Assembly: GCF_001645685.2 (NCBI RefSeq)
Contig: NZ_CP017080.1
Span: 2,160,001-2,224,000, forward strand
Source of the DNA: Peribacillus muralis
GTDB taxonomy: Bacteria; Bacillota; Bacilli; Bacillales; DSM-1321
Direction: 5' to 3'
DNA: 64,000 bases
In this document: in pieces, positions 53,453-63,055 of the stretch
How positions within the stretch are numbered: position 1 is the stretch's first letter
Layout of the letters: every line of letters starts with the position of its first letter
Notes under the pieces: model-generated
Databases searched by the model: none
Told to the model about the DNA's origin: nothing
What the model saw: the letters and a program-made list of their open reading frames with translations, nothing else
Position numbers and translations under genes: made by a program

Positions 53453-54468
53453 TCGGATTCTCCTTTTACCTGCAGGATCCGGGTGCGGAAAATCAAATCA
53501 TCCATGCTGCCAATTCAGGTGTGAGGCGAGCGTTTACCTCGCTTCATATTCCAGAAGAGAAGGGTGAACTTGCCGTGAGGATGAGCGAGCTGTTAAAGTT
53601 TGCACAGACATATGGAGTGGAAGTTCATGCAGATGTTTCTTTAAAGACGCTTGATCATTTGGGTATTGCTGAATTTGCGGATTTAGCGCCATTGGGTGTG
53701 AAAGGAATTCGCCTTGATGATGGATTTGACATGACCACGATAACCGCTCTATCCAAGGTGTTTTCCCTTTCATTGAATGCAAGCACGCTGAATGAAGAGG
53801 AGCTGCTGGCTGTACTTGAAGGCGGGATGGAACCGCAAAGTCTTATTGCATGGCATAACTTCTATCCCAGACCTGAAACGGGCCTTGAGGAAGTCTTCTT
53901 TCATGAACAAAATCGAATGTTCAAAAAACATGGGATACCGATCTATGCATTCATCCCTGGTTCAGGAAGTAAGCGGGGCCCATTGCATGCTGGACTCCCG
54001 ACACTTGAAAAACACAGGTTCATGAATCCTTACGCTGCCGCTGTTGACCTGCTCTCCCATGTAGATGCCGTGTTTGTTGGCGATCAAGGAACGGAGGGGA
54101 ATTTGCTTCAGGATCTATCTAACTATGAAAGTCTGAATATTTTGTCTGTAAGGATGGAATCGGCACGATTGCCAAGTGGTCGCTACAAATTGAGGCCTGA
54201 AGTATCTAGAGATGTATTCAGGCTGCAAAATACCCGCGTGACTGGAGCTGTCGAGCCGGAAAATACAATACGACGCACTCTAGGAGCCATTACGATGGAT
54301 AATGATGAATACGGAAGATATCGGGGAGAAATCCAAATTTGCAAAAGGGACTTGGAAGCGAATCACCGGGTCAATGTAATAGGGAGAGTCGTGGAAGAGG
54401 ACCTCCCCTTGCTGGCCTTTCTAAAACCTTGTCATTCCTTAGTATTGGTAAACGAAGGACGAATATAG
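53449..54468 (+). CDS. mupG: 6-phospho-N-acetylmuramidase MupG (DUF871)
   Basis: A 339-residue DUF871 protein: TIM barrel about 1-230 (GFSFYLQDP, HADVSLKTLDHLGI, LRLDDGFD-like GIRLDDGFD, NFYPRPETGL) and a cyclophilin-like C-terminal domain. In S. aureus MupG (a DUF871 protein encoded with murP) splits MurNAc-6P-beta-1,4-GlcNAc. GTG overlaps the murP stop by 4 bases and no good ribosome site is seen, so translation is coupled. This gene takes the place of amiE in the B. subtilis murQRP operon. Confidence 0.9.
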   Translation: MIGFSFYLQDPGAENQIIHAANSGVRRAFTSLHIPEEKGELAVRMSELLKFAQTYGVEVHADVSLKTLDHLGIAEFADLAPLGVKGIRLDDGFDMTTITALSKVFSLSLNASTLNEEELLAVLEGGMEPQSLIAWHNFYPRPETGLEEVFFHEQNRMFKKHGIPIYAFIPGSGSKRGPLHAGLPTLEKHRFMNPYAAAVDLLSHVDAVFVGDQGTEGNLLQDLSNYESLNILSVRMESARLPSGRYKLRPEVSRDVFRLQNTRVTGAVEPENTIRRTLGAITMDNDEYGRYRGEIQICKRDLEANHRVNVIGRVVEEDLPLLAFLKPCHSLVLVNEGRI

Positions 54469-54519
54469 TTCCAGAGAACAATGAACCTTGAAAGTTTTGT
54501 TTTGTGGGCAAGTTAAGGA

Positions 54520-54562
54520 TAGGCGGCTGAGGGGATTCCGGAGGCTGCCTACTTTCTTTTTA
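54520..54562 (+). terminator. terminator or attenuator between mupG and nagZ
   Basis: Arms TAGGCGGC (54520-54527) and GCTGCCTA (54544-54551, one G-T pair) followed by CTTTCTTTTTA. Read-through would lower expression of the secreted enzymes relative to the uptake genes. Confidence 0.55.
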
Positions 54563-54603
54563 GGGTGTTTGTAAGACCAGAATAAATAAAGGGGGAAGCC
54601 TTG

Positions 54604-56565
54604 ATGAACATTCGTAAATCGGTCACTGCCGCATTGGCCCTTCTCTTGATTATATCCCTTCTTGGAGGGAACGGAGCTGCTATGGAATCTGTGAAAGGCA
54701 AGCAGCAAGCGAATATCGAGCGAATTATCGCAAAAATGACGCTCGATGAAAAAGTCGGTCAAATGCTTATGCCGGATTTCCGCAATTGGCAGAAACAAGG
54801 GGAAGGGAAAGCTACAGGGTTTATAGAAATGAACGCCGAGGTTGCAAGCATCATTAAAAAATATCATCTAGGCGGTGTGATTTTGTTTGCCGAAAATGTA
54901 GTCGATACGGAACAAACGGTCCGGCTCACGGATGGTTTGCAGAAGGCAAGCCCGGGCCTTCCATTGTTCATTACGATCGACCAAGAGGGCGGAATTGTAA
55001 CAAGGCTTCAAACGGGTACCAATCTTCCCGGGAATATGGCCATTGGTGCAGCAAGGAAGGAAATCCATGCATATCAGACCGGAGCCATCATCGGATCGGA
55101 ACTGTCGTCACTTGGCATAAACGTGAATTTTGGCCCTTCGGTCGATGTTAATAATAATCCAAATAACCCGGTCATTGGCGTTCGTTCCTTCAGTTCGGAT
55201 CCGTCACTCGTATCGAAGCTTGGCATACAGACAATAAAAGGATTGCAAAGGCAGAACATGATAGCAACGACTAAACATTTCCCTGGTCATGGGGATACCG
55301 CTGTGGATAGTCATTATGGCCTCCCCCTTGTTGCTCATGATAAAGAAAGGCTACGTAACATCGAGATGGTCCCTTTTCAAAAGGCCATCGATGCTGGCGT
55401 GGATATGATGATGACTGCTCATGTTCAATTTCCTGCATTTGATGATACGCTGTATATCAGTAAAAAAGATGGACAAAAAATCATGGTTCCAGCAACACTT
55501 TCCCATAAGGTCATTACAGGTCTTCTTCGTGAAGAGATGGGCTATGACGGCGTAGTGGTGACGGACGCCTTGAACATGAAGGCCATTGCAGATAACTTTG
55601 GCCAAGAAGAGGCCGTCGTGCTTGCCATTAAGTCGGGGGTCGACATTGCTTTGATGCCCGCACAGGTGAATTCGCTCGACATGGAGAATAATTTAACCTC
55701 CGTTTTCAATGCGGTGAAGTCAGCAGTCGCAAGCGGGGAAATCCCTTTAAAACAAGTGAATGAATCAGTAGCGCGAATACTTGAGTTGAAGGTGAAAAGG
55801 GGAATCTTGCCTTTGAATAAAATACCTGCCGATCCCCCGCTCGAAAAAAAGATCAAAAGGGCACTTCAGGTGGTCGGTAGTATGGGCCATTTGAAAAAGG
55901 AAAGGAAAATCGCGGAAGATGCGATCACTTTATTGAAAAATGAAGAAAGAACACTCCCTTTCAAACCAAGGAGCAATGATAATGTTTTAGTTCTTGCCCC
56001 CTTTGATGATCAAGTTGAATCGATGTCAAGAAGCATCCGCGAATTGGCTGATAAAAAGAAAATGAAAAGGGTTCAAGTGACAAGCATGAGCTATTCGGAA
56101 AAGACATTTTCAGATGAAGCGGTCCGACTCATTAATGAAGCAGATTATGTCATAATCGGTTCCTATATTGTCAAAAACGATCCGGTTGTCAAGGATGGAC
56201 AAATCGATGACAGCATTCAAGATACAAAAAAGTGGGCAACAGCGTTTCCTAGAGCCGTGATGAATCATGCAAACAAAAAAGATAAGGAAATGGTTGTTGT
56301 GAGTTTAAGAAACCCTTATGATGTCGCAAACTTTGAAGAAGCAAAAGCGGTTCTGGCCGTTTACGGTTATAAAGGGTACTCGAACGGAAGATATAGACAG
56401 CCTAATATCCCTGCAGGCATTTCGGCGATTTTTGGGGAATCGAACCCTCAAGGTACCTTGCCGGTCGATATACCATCGGTAATAGCTCCTTCTGAAAAGC
56501 TTTATGAATTTGGTTATGGTTTAGATATGAAATCTGGCAAACCAATAAAAATAAAGGGTGAATGA
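54604..56565 (+). CDS. nagZ: secreted exo-beta-N-acetylglucosaminidase NagZ (GH3)
   Basis: A 653-residue GH3 enzyme close in length to B. subtilis NagZ/YbbD (642). Signal peptide about 1-28 ([17 protein letters not shown]). Catalytic barrel about 35-400 with [16 protein letters not shown], where Asp235 and His237 form the acid/base dyad, and nucleophile Asp321 in VVTDALNM; second alpha/beta domain about 430-645. It trims GlcNAc from muropeptide ends outside the cell. ATG 54604 is preferred; the TTG just before it is too close to GGGGG. Confidence 0.95.
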   Translation: MNIRKSVTAALALLLIISLLGGNGAAMESVKGKQQANIERIIAKMTLDEKVGQMLMPDFRNWQKQGEGKATGFIEMNAEVASIIKKYHLGGVILFAENVVDTEQTVRLTDGLQKASPGLPLFITIDQEGGIVTRLQTGTNLPGNMAIGAARKEIHAYQTGAIIGSELSSLGINVNFGPSVDVNNNPNNPVIGVRSFSSDPSLVSKLGIQTIKGLQRQNMIATTKHFPGHGDTAVDSHYGLPLVAHDKERLRNIEMVPFQKAIDAGVDMMMTAHVQFPAFDDTLYISKKDGQKIMVPATLSHKVITGLLREEMGYDGVVVTDALNMKAIADNFGQEEAVVLAIKSGVDIALMPAQVNSLDMENNLTSVFNAVKSAVASGEIPLKQVNESVARILELKVKRGILPLNKIPADPPLEKKIKRALQVVGSMGHLKKERKIAEDAITLLKNEERTLPFKPRSNDNVLVLAPFDDQVESMSRSIRELADKKKMKRVQVTSMSYSEKTFSDEAVRLINEADYVIIGSYIVKNDPVVKDGQIDDSIQDTKKWATAFPRAVMNHANKKDKEMVVVSLRNPYDVANFEEAKAVLAVYGYKGYSNGRYRQPNIPAGISAIFGESNPQGTLPVDIPSVIAPSEKLYEFGYGLDMKSGKPIKIKGE

Positions 56566-56566
56566 A

Positions 56567-57805
56567 TTGAAAAAAATGATGATCATATTAGCCGTATTTT
56601 TGGCGGCATTTTGCCTTTCTTCCTCAAATAGTGTCACGGCGGTAAAAGAGAAGAAAAAACAAAGAGTCAGTACTGGGATTGAGGTTCTTTTAAAGGAAGA
56701 AAAGAAGGTATTAAAAGGGAAAAAGGTTGGATTGATAACAAATCCAACGGGAATTGATTCCGAATTAACCAGTGTCGTCGATTTGCTTCATGACGATCCC
56801 GAGATACAATTGACTGCCTTGTTCGGTCCCGAGCATGGAGTGCGCGGAGATGCGCAAGCAGGTGCAAGTGTGGACTTTTATATTGATGGAAAAACAGGAT
56901 TGCCCGTATATAGCTTATATGGAAAAACGAAAAAACCAACTCCAGAAATGTTAAAAAATGTGGAGGTTCTTGTCTTTGATATCCAGGATGTAGGAACGCG
57001 CTATTACACTTATATTTATACGATGGCGTATGCGATGGAAGCGGCGAAAGAAAACGGTATCCCCTTTATCGTGCTGGATCGACCGAACCCACAAGGCGGC
57101 GAGGCTGTGGATGGACCCGTGCTTGAGCAGGAATTTTCATCGTTCGTTGGTTTGTATCCCATTCCGCTCAAACATGGTATGACAGTCGGTGAACTTGCGA
57201 CTTTATTCAATAAGGAGTTCAAAATTGGAGCCAATCTCAAGGTCATCAAGATGAAAGGCTGGAAGCGGGACATGGATTATGATGCAACAGGGCTTCCATT
57301 TGTCCTGCCATCACCAAACATGCCAGCGGTTTCGACTACATTCGCATATCCAGCTACAGGATTGATCGAGGGAACGAATGTCTCCGAAGGCAGAGGAACG
57401 ACCAAACCATTCGAATTGATTGGTGCCCCTTATATAAACGGAGATGTACTTGCCGGGAAACTGAATGCTTTGCGCTTACCTGGCGTTCAATTCAGGGCAG
57501 CCTCTTTTACACCCATGTTTTCCAAGTATGCTGGACAGCTTAGTCACGGGGTCGAAATTTATGTAACGGATCACAGGAAATTCACGGCAGTGCCAATTGG
57601 GCTTCATATCATCAAAACCATTCATGATCTATATCCGGATGATTTTGAGTTTCTGCAAGCAAACAATTTCAATCTATTGATCGGCAATGGGTGGGTAAAG
57701 GAAAAAATTGAGGATGGTTCATCCGTAAATGAAATTATGAGGGAATACGAGAGTGATCTAGCTTCATTTAAAAAGGTTCGTAAACATTACTTGCTTTATA
57801 AATAA
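56567..57805 (+). CDS. namZ: secreted exo-beta-N-acetylmuramidase NamZ/YbbC (DUF1343)
   Basis: A 412-residue DUF1343 protein. Signal peptide (MMIILAVFLAAFCLSSSNSVTA), then KVGLITNPTGID, FGPEHGVRGDAQAG, VFDIQDVGTRYYTYIYTM, VLDRPNPQGG and TNVSEGRGTTKPFE. B. subtilis YbbC (NamZ) releases MurNAc from peptidoglycan ends and acts with NagZ. TTG 56567 (LKKMM) is chosen with AAAGGGTGA upstream; a GTG at 56558 or internal ATG 56576 are alternatives. Overlap of the upstream leader with nagZ shows cotranscription. Confidence 0.92.
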   Translation: MKKMMIILAVFLAAFCLSSSNSVTAVKEKKKQRVSTGIEVLLKEEKKVLKGKKVGLITNPTGIDSELTSVVDLLHDDPEIQLTALFGPEHGVRGDAQAGASVDFYIDGKTGLPVYSLYGKTKKPTPEMLKNVEVLVFDIQDVGTRYYTYIYTMAYAMEAAKENGIPFIVLDRPNPQGGEAVDGPVLEQEFSSFVGLYPIPLKHGMTVGELATLFNKEFKIGANLKVIKMKGWKRDMDYDATGLPFVLPSPNMPAVSTTFAYPATGLIEGTNVSEGRGTTKPFELIGAPYINGDVLAGKLNALRLPGVQFRAASFTPMFSKYAGQLSHGVEIYVTDHRKFTAVPIGLHIIKTIHDLYPDDFEFLQANNFNLLIGNGWVKEKIEDGSSVNEIMREYESDLASFKKVRKHYLLYK

Positions 57806-57832
57806 AAGAAAACCGTATAGACTTACCTCAAT

Positions 57833-57880
57833 CTGCAGGCAAACTCTTTAGTGTTTAGGAGTGTGTCTGCAGTTTTTTAA
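57833..57880 (+). terminator. terminator of the muropeptide operon
   Basis: Fourteen-base arms CTGCAGGCAAACTC and GAGTGTGTCTGCAG (one mismatch, one G-T), then TTTTTT. Confidence 0.88.
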
Positions 57881-58168
57881 TTCGGCTCAGGATTAGAAAG
57901 AAGGTGCAATCCCGATGGCCGAAAGTTTCTGGAGGGTTGTGATTTATCGTTTCTTTCCATTGCAAGCGCCCGCTTATTCAGTGGACTCTGGAGCTGGAGC
58001 CTCGAACTTTTTCAACCACATGTTTCAAGTATGACTGGCTGGTGGATTTGCCTGGAGCTGGACATATAATAATCTTTAATTAATAAATCAAGTTCTAAAA
58101 TGGAAGGAACGGTTGTCTAATAGAATATGGGGATAACCCTAAATTCATAATTGTCAGGAGGAGAGGGG
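57881..58168. other. intergenic region before the GlcNAc PTS gene
   Basis: About 290 bases. No promoter of good consensus, antiterminator (RAT) hairpin or small gene could be fixed. It ends with AGGAGGAG, the ribosome site of the next gene. Confidence 0.4.
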
Positions 58169-59647
58169 ATGAAACGATACCTTCAAAAAATTGGCCGGTC
58201 CTTGATGCTGCCGGTAGCCGTCTTGCCAGCTGCAGCGATTTTGATGGGAATAGGCTATTGGATTGACCCGGCAGGATGGGGGGCGGGTAGTCCGTTAGCG
58301 GCTTTTCTGATCAAGGCCGGTTCTTCGATCATATCTAATATGTCCATTTTGTTCGCTGTTGGAGTAGCCTTGGGAATGTCAAAGGGCAAAGATGGTTCAG
58401 CCGCTTTAAGTGGACTTGTAGCTTATCTGGTCGTAACGACCCTGCTCTCGCCGGAATCGGTAGCGATGCTGCAGGGAATCGATGCAAATGAAGTGAACCC
58501 CGCTTTTGAGAACATAAAAAATCAATTTGTAGGTATTCTTTCAGGGCTTGTGGCTGCTCATATGTTCAATCGTTTTAGTAAGGTCGAGCTTCCAGATGCA
58601 TTCGCTTTCTTCAGTGGAAAAAGGCTGGTGCCAATCGTCACGGCGGTTGTGATGCTGTTCGTTTCGCTTATTTTATTTTTTGTATGGCCGCTTATCTACT
58701 CCTGGTTAGTTGCTTTCGGTGAAGGTATAAGTGAATTGGGCGCTGCTGGTGCAGGACTTTATGGTTTTTTCAATCGCCTGTTGATTCCAACCGGGCTGCA
58801 TCATGCGTTAAACTCCGTATTTTGGTTTGATGTAATCGGACTTAATGATATCGGCAATTTCTGGGCTGGGACAGGGATTAAGGGGAAAACAGGCATGTAC
58901 CAAGCCGGCTTCTTCCCCGTCATGATGTTCGGTTTGCCCGCAGCGGCACTTGCGATGTACCATTCTGCAAAATCCACTAAAAAGAAACAAGTGGCTTCAT
59001 TAATGCTTGCCGCCGGATTTGCATCGTTTTTTACAGGAGTTACGGAACCGTTGGAATTTGCCTTCATGTTTGTTGCACCTGCCCTTTTTGTGGTGCATGC
59101 CTTATTGACAGGGATTTCATTAATGATCGCCGCAACGTTCCACTGGACAGCAGGATTTGGATTCAGTGCAGGATTCATTGACTTTATTTTAAGCTCGAGA
59201 TTGCCATTGGCAAATGAACCTTATATGCTGCTCCTTCAAGGACTGGCTTTTGCTGTCTTCTACTATTTCTTATTTCGTTTCTTGATAGTCAAGTTCAATT
59301 TAATGACGCCTGGCAGAGAGGATGACCAAGATGAGCTTGAAGGCAGGGAAGAAGGGGCGCAAACGGGAGACAGTCCGATGGATGGCACAGATAAGGAAAG
59401 TAAATTCCTCAAGATGGCTTCAGCAATTTACGAAGGGCTCGGAGGGGATGCTAATGTAATATCTGTCGAATACTGTGTGACTCGTTTAAGAGTGGAAGTG
59501 GAGGATATGGAAGCGGTCGATCAAAGCAAGATCAAATCGGCAGGGATTGCAGGAATCAATGTCGTCGGTCCACAAAGCATACAAGTTATTGCGGGGACAC
59601 AGGTTCAATTCATAGCTGAAGAAATAGACAAAATCCGAAGGCGATAG
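58169..59647 (+). CDS. PTS EIICB component, N-acetylglucosamine type (NagE/NagP-like)
   Basis: A 492-residue glucose-superfamily PTS permease. EIIC about 1-385 starts MKRYLQKIGRSLMLPVAVLPAAA and contains RLLIPTGLHHALNSVFWF, FFTGVTEPLEFAFMF; EIIB about 405-492 carries the phosphorylated Cys436 (VEYCVTRLRVEVED). The FWTG-like ISEL/LPTGLHHALN pattern and the setting next to nagZ point to GlcNAc rather than glucose. AGGAGGAG lies 5 bases before ATG 58169. It imports the GlcNAc that NagZ frees; nagA and nagB are not in the window. Confidence 0.9.
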   Translation: MKRYLQKIGRSLMLPVAVLPAAAILMGIGYWIDPAGWGAGSPLAAFLIKAGSSIISNMSILFAVGVALGMSKGKDGSAALSGLVAYLVVTTLLSPESVAMLQGIDANEVNPAFENIKNQFVGILSGLVAAHMFNRFSKVELPDAFAFFSGKRLVPIVTAVVMLFVSLILFFVWPLIYSWLVAFGEGISELGAAGAGLYGFFNRLLIPTGLHHALNSVFWFDVIGLNDIGNFWAGTGIKGKTGMYQAGFFPVMMFGLPAAALAMYHSAKSTKKKQVASLMLAAGFASFFTGVTEPLEFAFMFVAPALFVVHALLTGISLMIAATFHWTAGFGFSAGFIDFILSSRLPLANEPYMLLLQGLAFAVFYYFLFRFLIVKFNLMTPGREDDQDELEGREEGAQTGDSPMDGTDKESKFLKMASAIYEGLGGDANVISVEYCVTRLRVEVEDMEAVDQSKIKSAGIAGINVVGPQSIQVIAGTQVQFIAEEIDKIRRR

Positions 59648-59694
59648 CCATCGGGATTACTTGATGAAAGTCGCATCTTCAAGTGGATGCTTTT

Positions 59695-59742
59695 CTACGA
59701 TCGAAATGGGGGATATGCATGCATTCGATCGTAGAGCATTTT
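59695..59742 (+). terminator. terminator of the GlcNAc PTS gene
   Basis: Perfect 11-base arms CTACGATCGAA (59695-59705) and TTCGATCGTAG (59724-59734), then AGCATTTT. The loop is 18 bases. Confidence 0.65.
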
Positions 59743-59889
59743 AAGCGGAAATATAATGTGGTATGGCTGTTCTAATCATGAGGAAAGCTGGATTGGCCTG
59801 CACAGAAATTAGAATAAAATGAAATAATGTTCTATAATATTGTAAGGGTATGAAAAAAAGGAATCACATGAATGGGAGGAGAATAAGTA

Positions 59890-59967
59890 ATGGAAGGAAT
59901 CCGTCATTTTAATATCTTGATGGATGGAACCGTTTTCGTTCTCTTGCTATTTAGCATTCTGTCTTAG
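59890..59967 (+). CDS. possible hydrophobic micropeptide, 25 aa
   Basis: A 25-codon frame MEGIRHFNILMDGTVFVLLL followed by FSILS and TAG. GGGAGGAG 7-8 bases before ATG is as good a ribosome site as any in the window. The second half is one membrane helix. It could be a real small membrane peptide, or the start of a lost membrane protein. It sits alone between a terminator and the DUF1801 gene. Confidence 0.35.
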   Translation: MEGIRHFNILMDGTVFVLLLFSILS

Positions 59968-60058
59968 TATTAACAGCATACATAAAATCAACTGTCAAAA
60001 CATGATCTGTTACAGTATAGCTTCTGATTAAGATATTTGTATAAAGGAGGTACCGATC

Positions 60059-60490
60059 ATGTATCAACCAAAAACAAAAGAAACGGATAGCAATGTCATT
60101 GAGTTCATCGAAAATGTCGATAATCCGAAAAAACGTCAAGATGCATACGAATTATTGGAAGTTTTCACGGAAACGACAGGATTTGAAGCAAAGATGTGGG
60201 GACCGAGCATCATAGGGTTCGGCAGCTATCATTATAAATATGAATCCGGTCACGAAGGGGATGCCCCCCTTGTCGGCTTTTCACCTCGAAAAGCAAAAAT
60301 CAGTTTATATTTTTCTGTGAATGACAAGCAAAGGGAAGAACTGTTGCGGTCGTTTGGAAAGCACACCGCAGGCAAAGGGTGTGTGTATATCAATAAAGTA
60401 GCAGATATCGAAATTGATGTATTGAAAGACTTCATCAATCAGTCTGTAAAATTTTTAAGAGAAACATATTCGGATGAGGGAATGAATTAA
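60059..60490 (+). CDS. DUF1801 domain protein
   Basis: A 143-residue protein with the DUF1801 pattern: KKRQDAYELLEVFTETTGFEAKMWGPSIIGFGSYHYKYES read in parts (DAYELLEVF, MWGPSIIGFGSYHYKY), then VGFSPRKAKISLYF and GKGCVYINKV. The YdhG/YjhX-like fold (as in YdeI/FrataxIn-like small proteins) is known, but no reaction is assigned. AAAGGAGGTACC precedes the ATG. Likely a single gene. Confidence 0.88.
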   Translation: MYQPKTKETDSNVIEFIENVDNPKKRQDAYELLEVFTETTGFEAKMWGPSIIGFGSYHYKYESGHEGDAPLVGFSPRKAKISLYFSVNDKQREELLRSFGKHTAGKGCVYINKVADIEIDVLKDFINQSVKFLRETYSDEGMN

Positions 60491-60545
60491 ATCCGGGTCT
60501 GTTTTAACTCTTTTTTTCAGGACAAAGAAAGTGAGTGGGTATGAA

Positions 60546-61589
60546 ATGGGAAAAATTAAAGTGGGGATTGTTGGGTACGGATTGTCAGGTGCAACATTTC
60601 ATGCACCGTTACTAAGTGTTTTGGAGCAATTCCATATAGCGAAAGTGGTCAGTTCACAAAAGGAAAAGGTCCGACAAGACTTGAAGGACGTGGAAGTGGT
60701 CGACAGCTTGGAGGACATTCTTGAAGATGGATCGATCGATATGGCGGTTATCACGACACCGAGCGGATTGCATTATGAAATGGCCAAACAATGTTTATTG
60801 GCCGGAAAGCATGTCATCTTGGAAAAACCGATGGTGGTGAAGACTTGGGAGGCAGCGGACCTCATCAAAATAGCCGAGGAAGAGCGCCTGCTGTTGAGTG
60901 TCTACCATAACCGGAGATGGGATAATGATTTTTTGACGGTCAAAAAATTGTTGGATGACGGTGTGCTTGGTGACATCAATACCTACCAGGTTCATTATGA
61001 TCGTTTCCGGCCGGCTGTCAGGGATAGATGGAGGGAGAAGCCAGGCCCAGGATCAGGAACGCTTTATGATTTAGGCTCACATCTCATAGATCAAGCCCTG
61101 CATTTGTTCGGGCTGCCACAATTCGTTTCGGCAGACGTATTTGCCCAAAAGGATAATGCAGAAACCGATGATTATTTTCATGTCATATTAGGGTATGAAA
61201 AGCTGAGGGTCATCCTGCATTCCGGCTCGATCGTCCCCGTTAATGGACCTAGGTTTCAGGTACATGGCAATAAAGGGTCATTCATCAAATATGGTCTTGA
61301 CGGGCAGGAGCAGGCCTTGAGCGAGGGGGAAAAACCGCTGGATGGCTCCTGGGGTGCCGATGTTCCGGAAAACTATGGCCAACTGGTTACGATCGAAGGC
61401 GAAAGCGAGAAACATGAAACGATCCAAACCATACATGGCTCTTATTTAACTTATTACAAGGAAATTGCTGACAGTATCCTGATTGGAAAAAAAGCTCCCG
61501 TCACGGCTCAAGAGGGGCTCGCAGTTATTCGAATCATCGATGCAGCTTTTGAAAGCAGTAAAAGCAAGAAAGCCGTATATATGAACTGA
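60546..61589 (+). CDS. Gfo/Idh/MocA-family oxidoreductase
   Basis: A 347-residue NAD(P)-dependent dehydrogenase. N-terminal Rossmann domain with VGIVGYGLSGATFHAP and ITTPSGLHYEMAKQCLLAGKHVILEKPM (EKP motif, Lys conserved), substrate domain with GSGTLYDLGSHLIDQALHLFG (His). It probably acts on a sugar or cyclitol; homologues resemble scyllo-inositol or other sugar dehydrogenases. ATG 60546 is preferred over GTG 60531, both with weak ribosome sites. A shared terminator separates it from the convergent MFS gene. Confidence 0.9.
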   Translation: MGKIKVGIVGYGLSGATFHAPLLSVLEQFHIAKVVSSQKEKVRQDLKDVEVVDSLEDILEDGSIDMAVITTPSGLHYEMAKQCLLAGKHVILEKPMVVKTWEAADLIKIAEEERLLLSVYHNRRWDNDFLTVKKLLDDGVLGDINTYQVHYDRFRPAVRDRWREKPGPGSGTLYDLGSHLIDQALHLFGLPQFVSADVFAQKDNAETDDYFHVILGYEKLRVILHSGSIVPVNGPRFQVHGNKGSFIKYGLDGQEQALSEGEKPLDGSWGADVPENYGQLVTIEGESEKHETIQTIHGSYLTYYKEIADSILIGKKAPVTAQEGLAVIRIIDAAFESSKSKKAVYMN

Positions 61590-61696
61590 TACGCTTCGTC
61601 CTCAATTTGACAAGCCAAGGCAAAAGAAGTGGATGATAGCTGTCCGTGTTTTCTTTCAATCAGATGTGGCCACTTCTTATGCCCTCACGTGCGAAA

Positions 61697-61724
61697 AATA
61701 CCCCGAATGCATATTCGGGGTATT
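61697..61724. terminator. bidirectional terminator
   Basis: Perfect 12-base arms AATACCCCGAAT and ATTCGGGGTATT, loop GCAT, with an A run on the left and thus a T run for the minus strand. Serves the oxidoreductase (+) and, better, the MFS gene (-). Confidence 0.92.
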
Positions 61725-61747
61725 AAACATGGATATATTCCTTAAAT

Positions 61748-62932
61748 CTACGACAATGCCTTCGCATGATGAGAGCGTTTGTTCCAAGCCATGGTGATCA
61801 ATAATGTAATGACCAAAAGGAAAAGTCCCAACATGAACGGGTAGGTTATGTGTATATCATACATCAATCCGGCAAGAGTGGGTCCGAGGACATTTCCAAT
61901 ACTCATATACGCATTATTCATTCCCATTGCAAAACCCTGCTCATTTCCAGCCATTTTGGATATCAATGTATTCAGAACAGGACGCAAGATGGATGTGGAT
62001 AGGAAGATGATAAGTGAGATTAAAAAGAAAGTCAGGTAACTTGAAGCGAAAAGGGATAGAAGAAAACCGATGGCCGCTACACAAATAAAGATGTTCAGCA
62101 CATTGACTTCCCCGAAACGGCGAACAATCCGGTCGACGACAAATAGCTGGACGATTACACTGACGATACCGGTCGCTGTAACCATCACGGCGATATCCTT
62201 TGGACTAGAATCGAATTGATTGTCAAGATAAAGACCAATTACAGATTCGTATGCCATCAAACCAAAACTCATTACAAGTGTAATGATAAGAGGAATGAAG
62301 TAGGGCATTTTTACAGATAAGGCAATTTTACGAACCATTGAGTCATTGCTCTCCGGGGCAACCGAAGCTTGAGCCGTTTCGCTTTCTTTTAAAACGAAAA
62401 TCGAAAATACCACGGCTGAAAGTGATACAAGAGCTGAAATCAAAAAGGGAAACTTCAAGCCGAAGTCCGCTAAAAACCCTCCAATTCCTGGACCGATGAC
62501 AATGCCTAGGGACATGGCAGCCGAAACTAAGCTATTGCCTTTGGCTCGTTGATCAAATGTGGTGATATCCGCAACATAAGCGAAAATTGCGGGGATAAGC
62601 AAGGCAGCTCCAATTCCACCGATGATACGGGATGCATATAATAACAAAATTGAATTGACGGCGTAAAAAATGAACATCGAGAGTGTCAATCCAACCAGTC
62701 CGTAAATGATCATTTTTCTGCGGCCGTATAGGTCGGTCCATTTTCCGGCAATGGGTGAAAAGATAAGCTGTGCCCCTGCGAAAATGGCAATCATAAGGCC
62801 AGCGGCTGTACCCCCTTGATTAATGGAAGCAAGGTACGCTGGTAAAATAGGAATGATGATGCCGAAACTTCCTATTGCTATAAACATATTGATCATAAGG
62901 ATTATGATCTTTTTTCTTTGTTCTGCTGACAT
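61748..62932 (-). CDS. MFS drug/multidrug efflux transporter
   Basis: A 394-residue 12-helix major facilitator with the tetracycline-resistance/NorA-like pattern: IIIPILPAYL in helix 1, GKWTDLYGRRKMIIYGL (motif A), and GFLADFGLKFPF/PGIGGFLADFG (motif C of antiporters, here GPGIGG). Divergent from a MarR regulator with 123 bases between, typical of a repressor-controlled exporter. Substrate unknown. Confidence 0.93.
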   Translation of the reverse strand: MSAEQRKKIIILMINMFIAIGSFGIIIPILPAYLASINQGGTAAGLMIAIFAGAQLIFSPIAGKWTDLYGRRKMIIYGLVGLTLSMFIFYAVNSILLLYASRIIGGIGAALLIPAIFAYVADITTFDQRAKGNSLVSAAMSLGIVIGPGIGGFLADFGLKFPFLISALVSLSAVVFSIFVLKESETAQASVAPESNDSMVRKIALSVKMPYFIPLIITLVMSFGLMAYESVIGLYLDNQFDSSPKDIAVMVTATGIVSVIVQLFVVDRIVRRFGEVNVLNIFICVAAIGFLLSLFASSYLTFFLISLIIFLSTSILRPVLNTLISKMAGNEQGFAMGMNNAYMSIGNVLGPTLAGLMYDIHITYPFMLGLFLLVITLLITMAWNKRSHHAKALS

Positions 62933-63055
62933 GGACAGCCTCTCTCTCTCTTTCTAAATTCAATAACCATTTTAATTCGCATGGTTAATTTTTCGCTACG
63001 CTAATTATGTTATAGTTTAAGATAGATAGTTGTCAATAAGAAAGGATTGTCAAAC
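62933..63055. promoter_or_regulatory. divergent MFS/marR control region
   Basis: AT-rich 123-base region with a TATAGT -10 (about 63011) for marR and repeated TTGTCAA words (63030 and 63048) near its start codon. An imperfect dyad lies around TTAATTCGCAT and GCTAATTATG (62972-63009). MarR probably binds here to repress both genes; the exact operator is unresolved. Confidence 0.4.
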
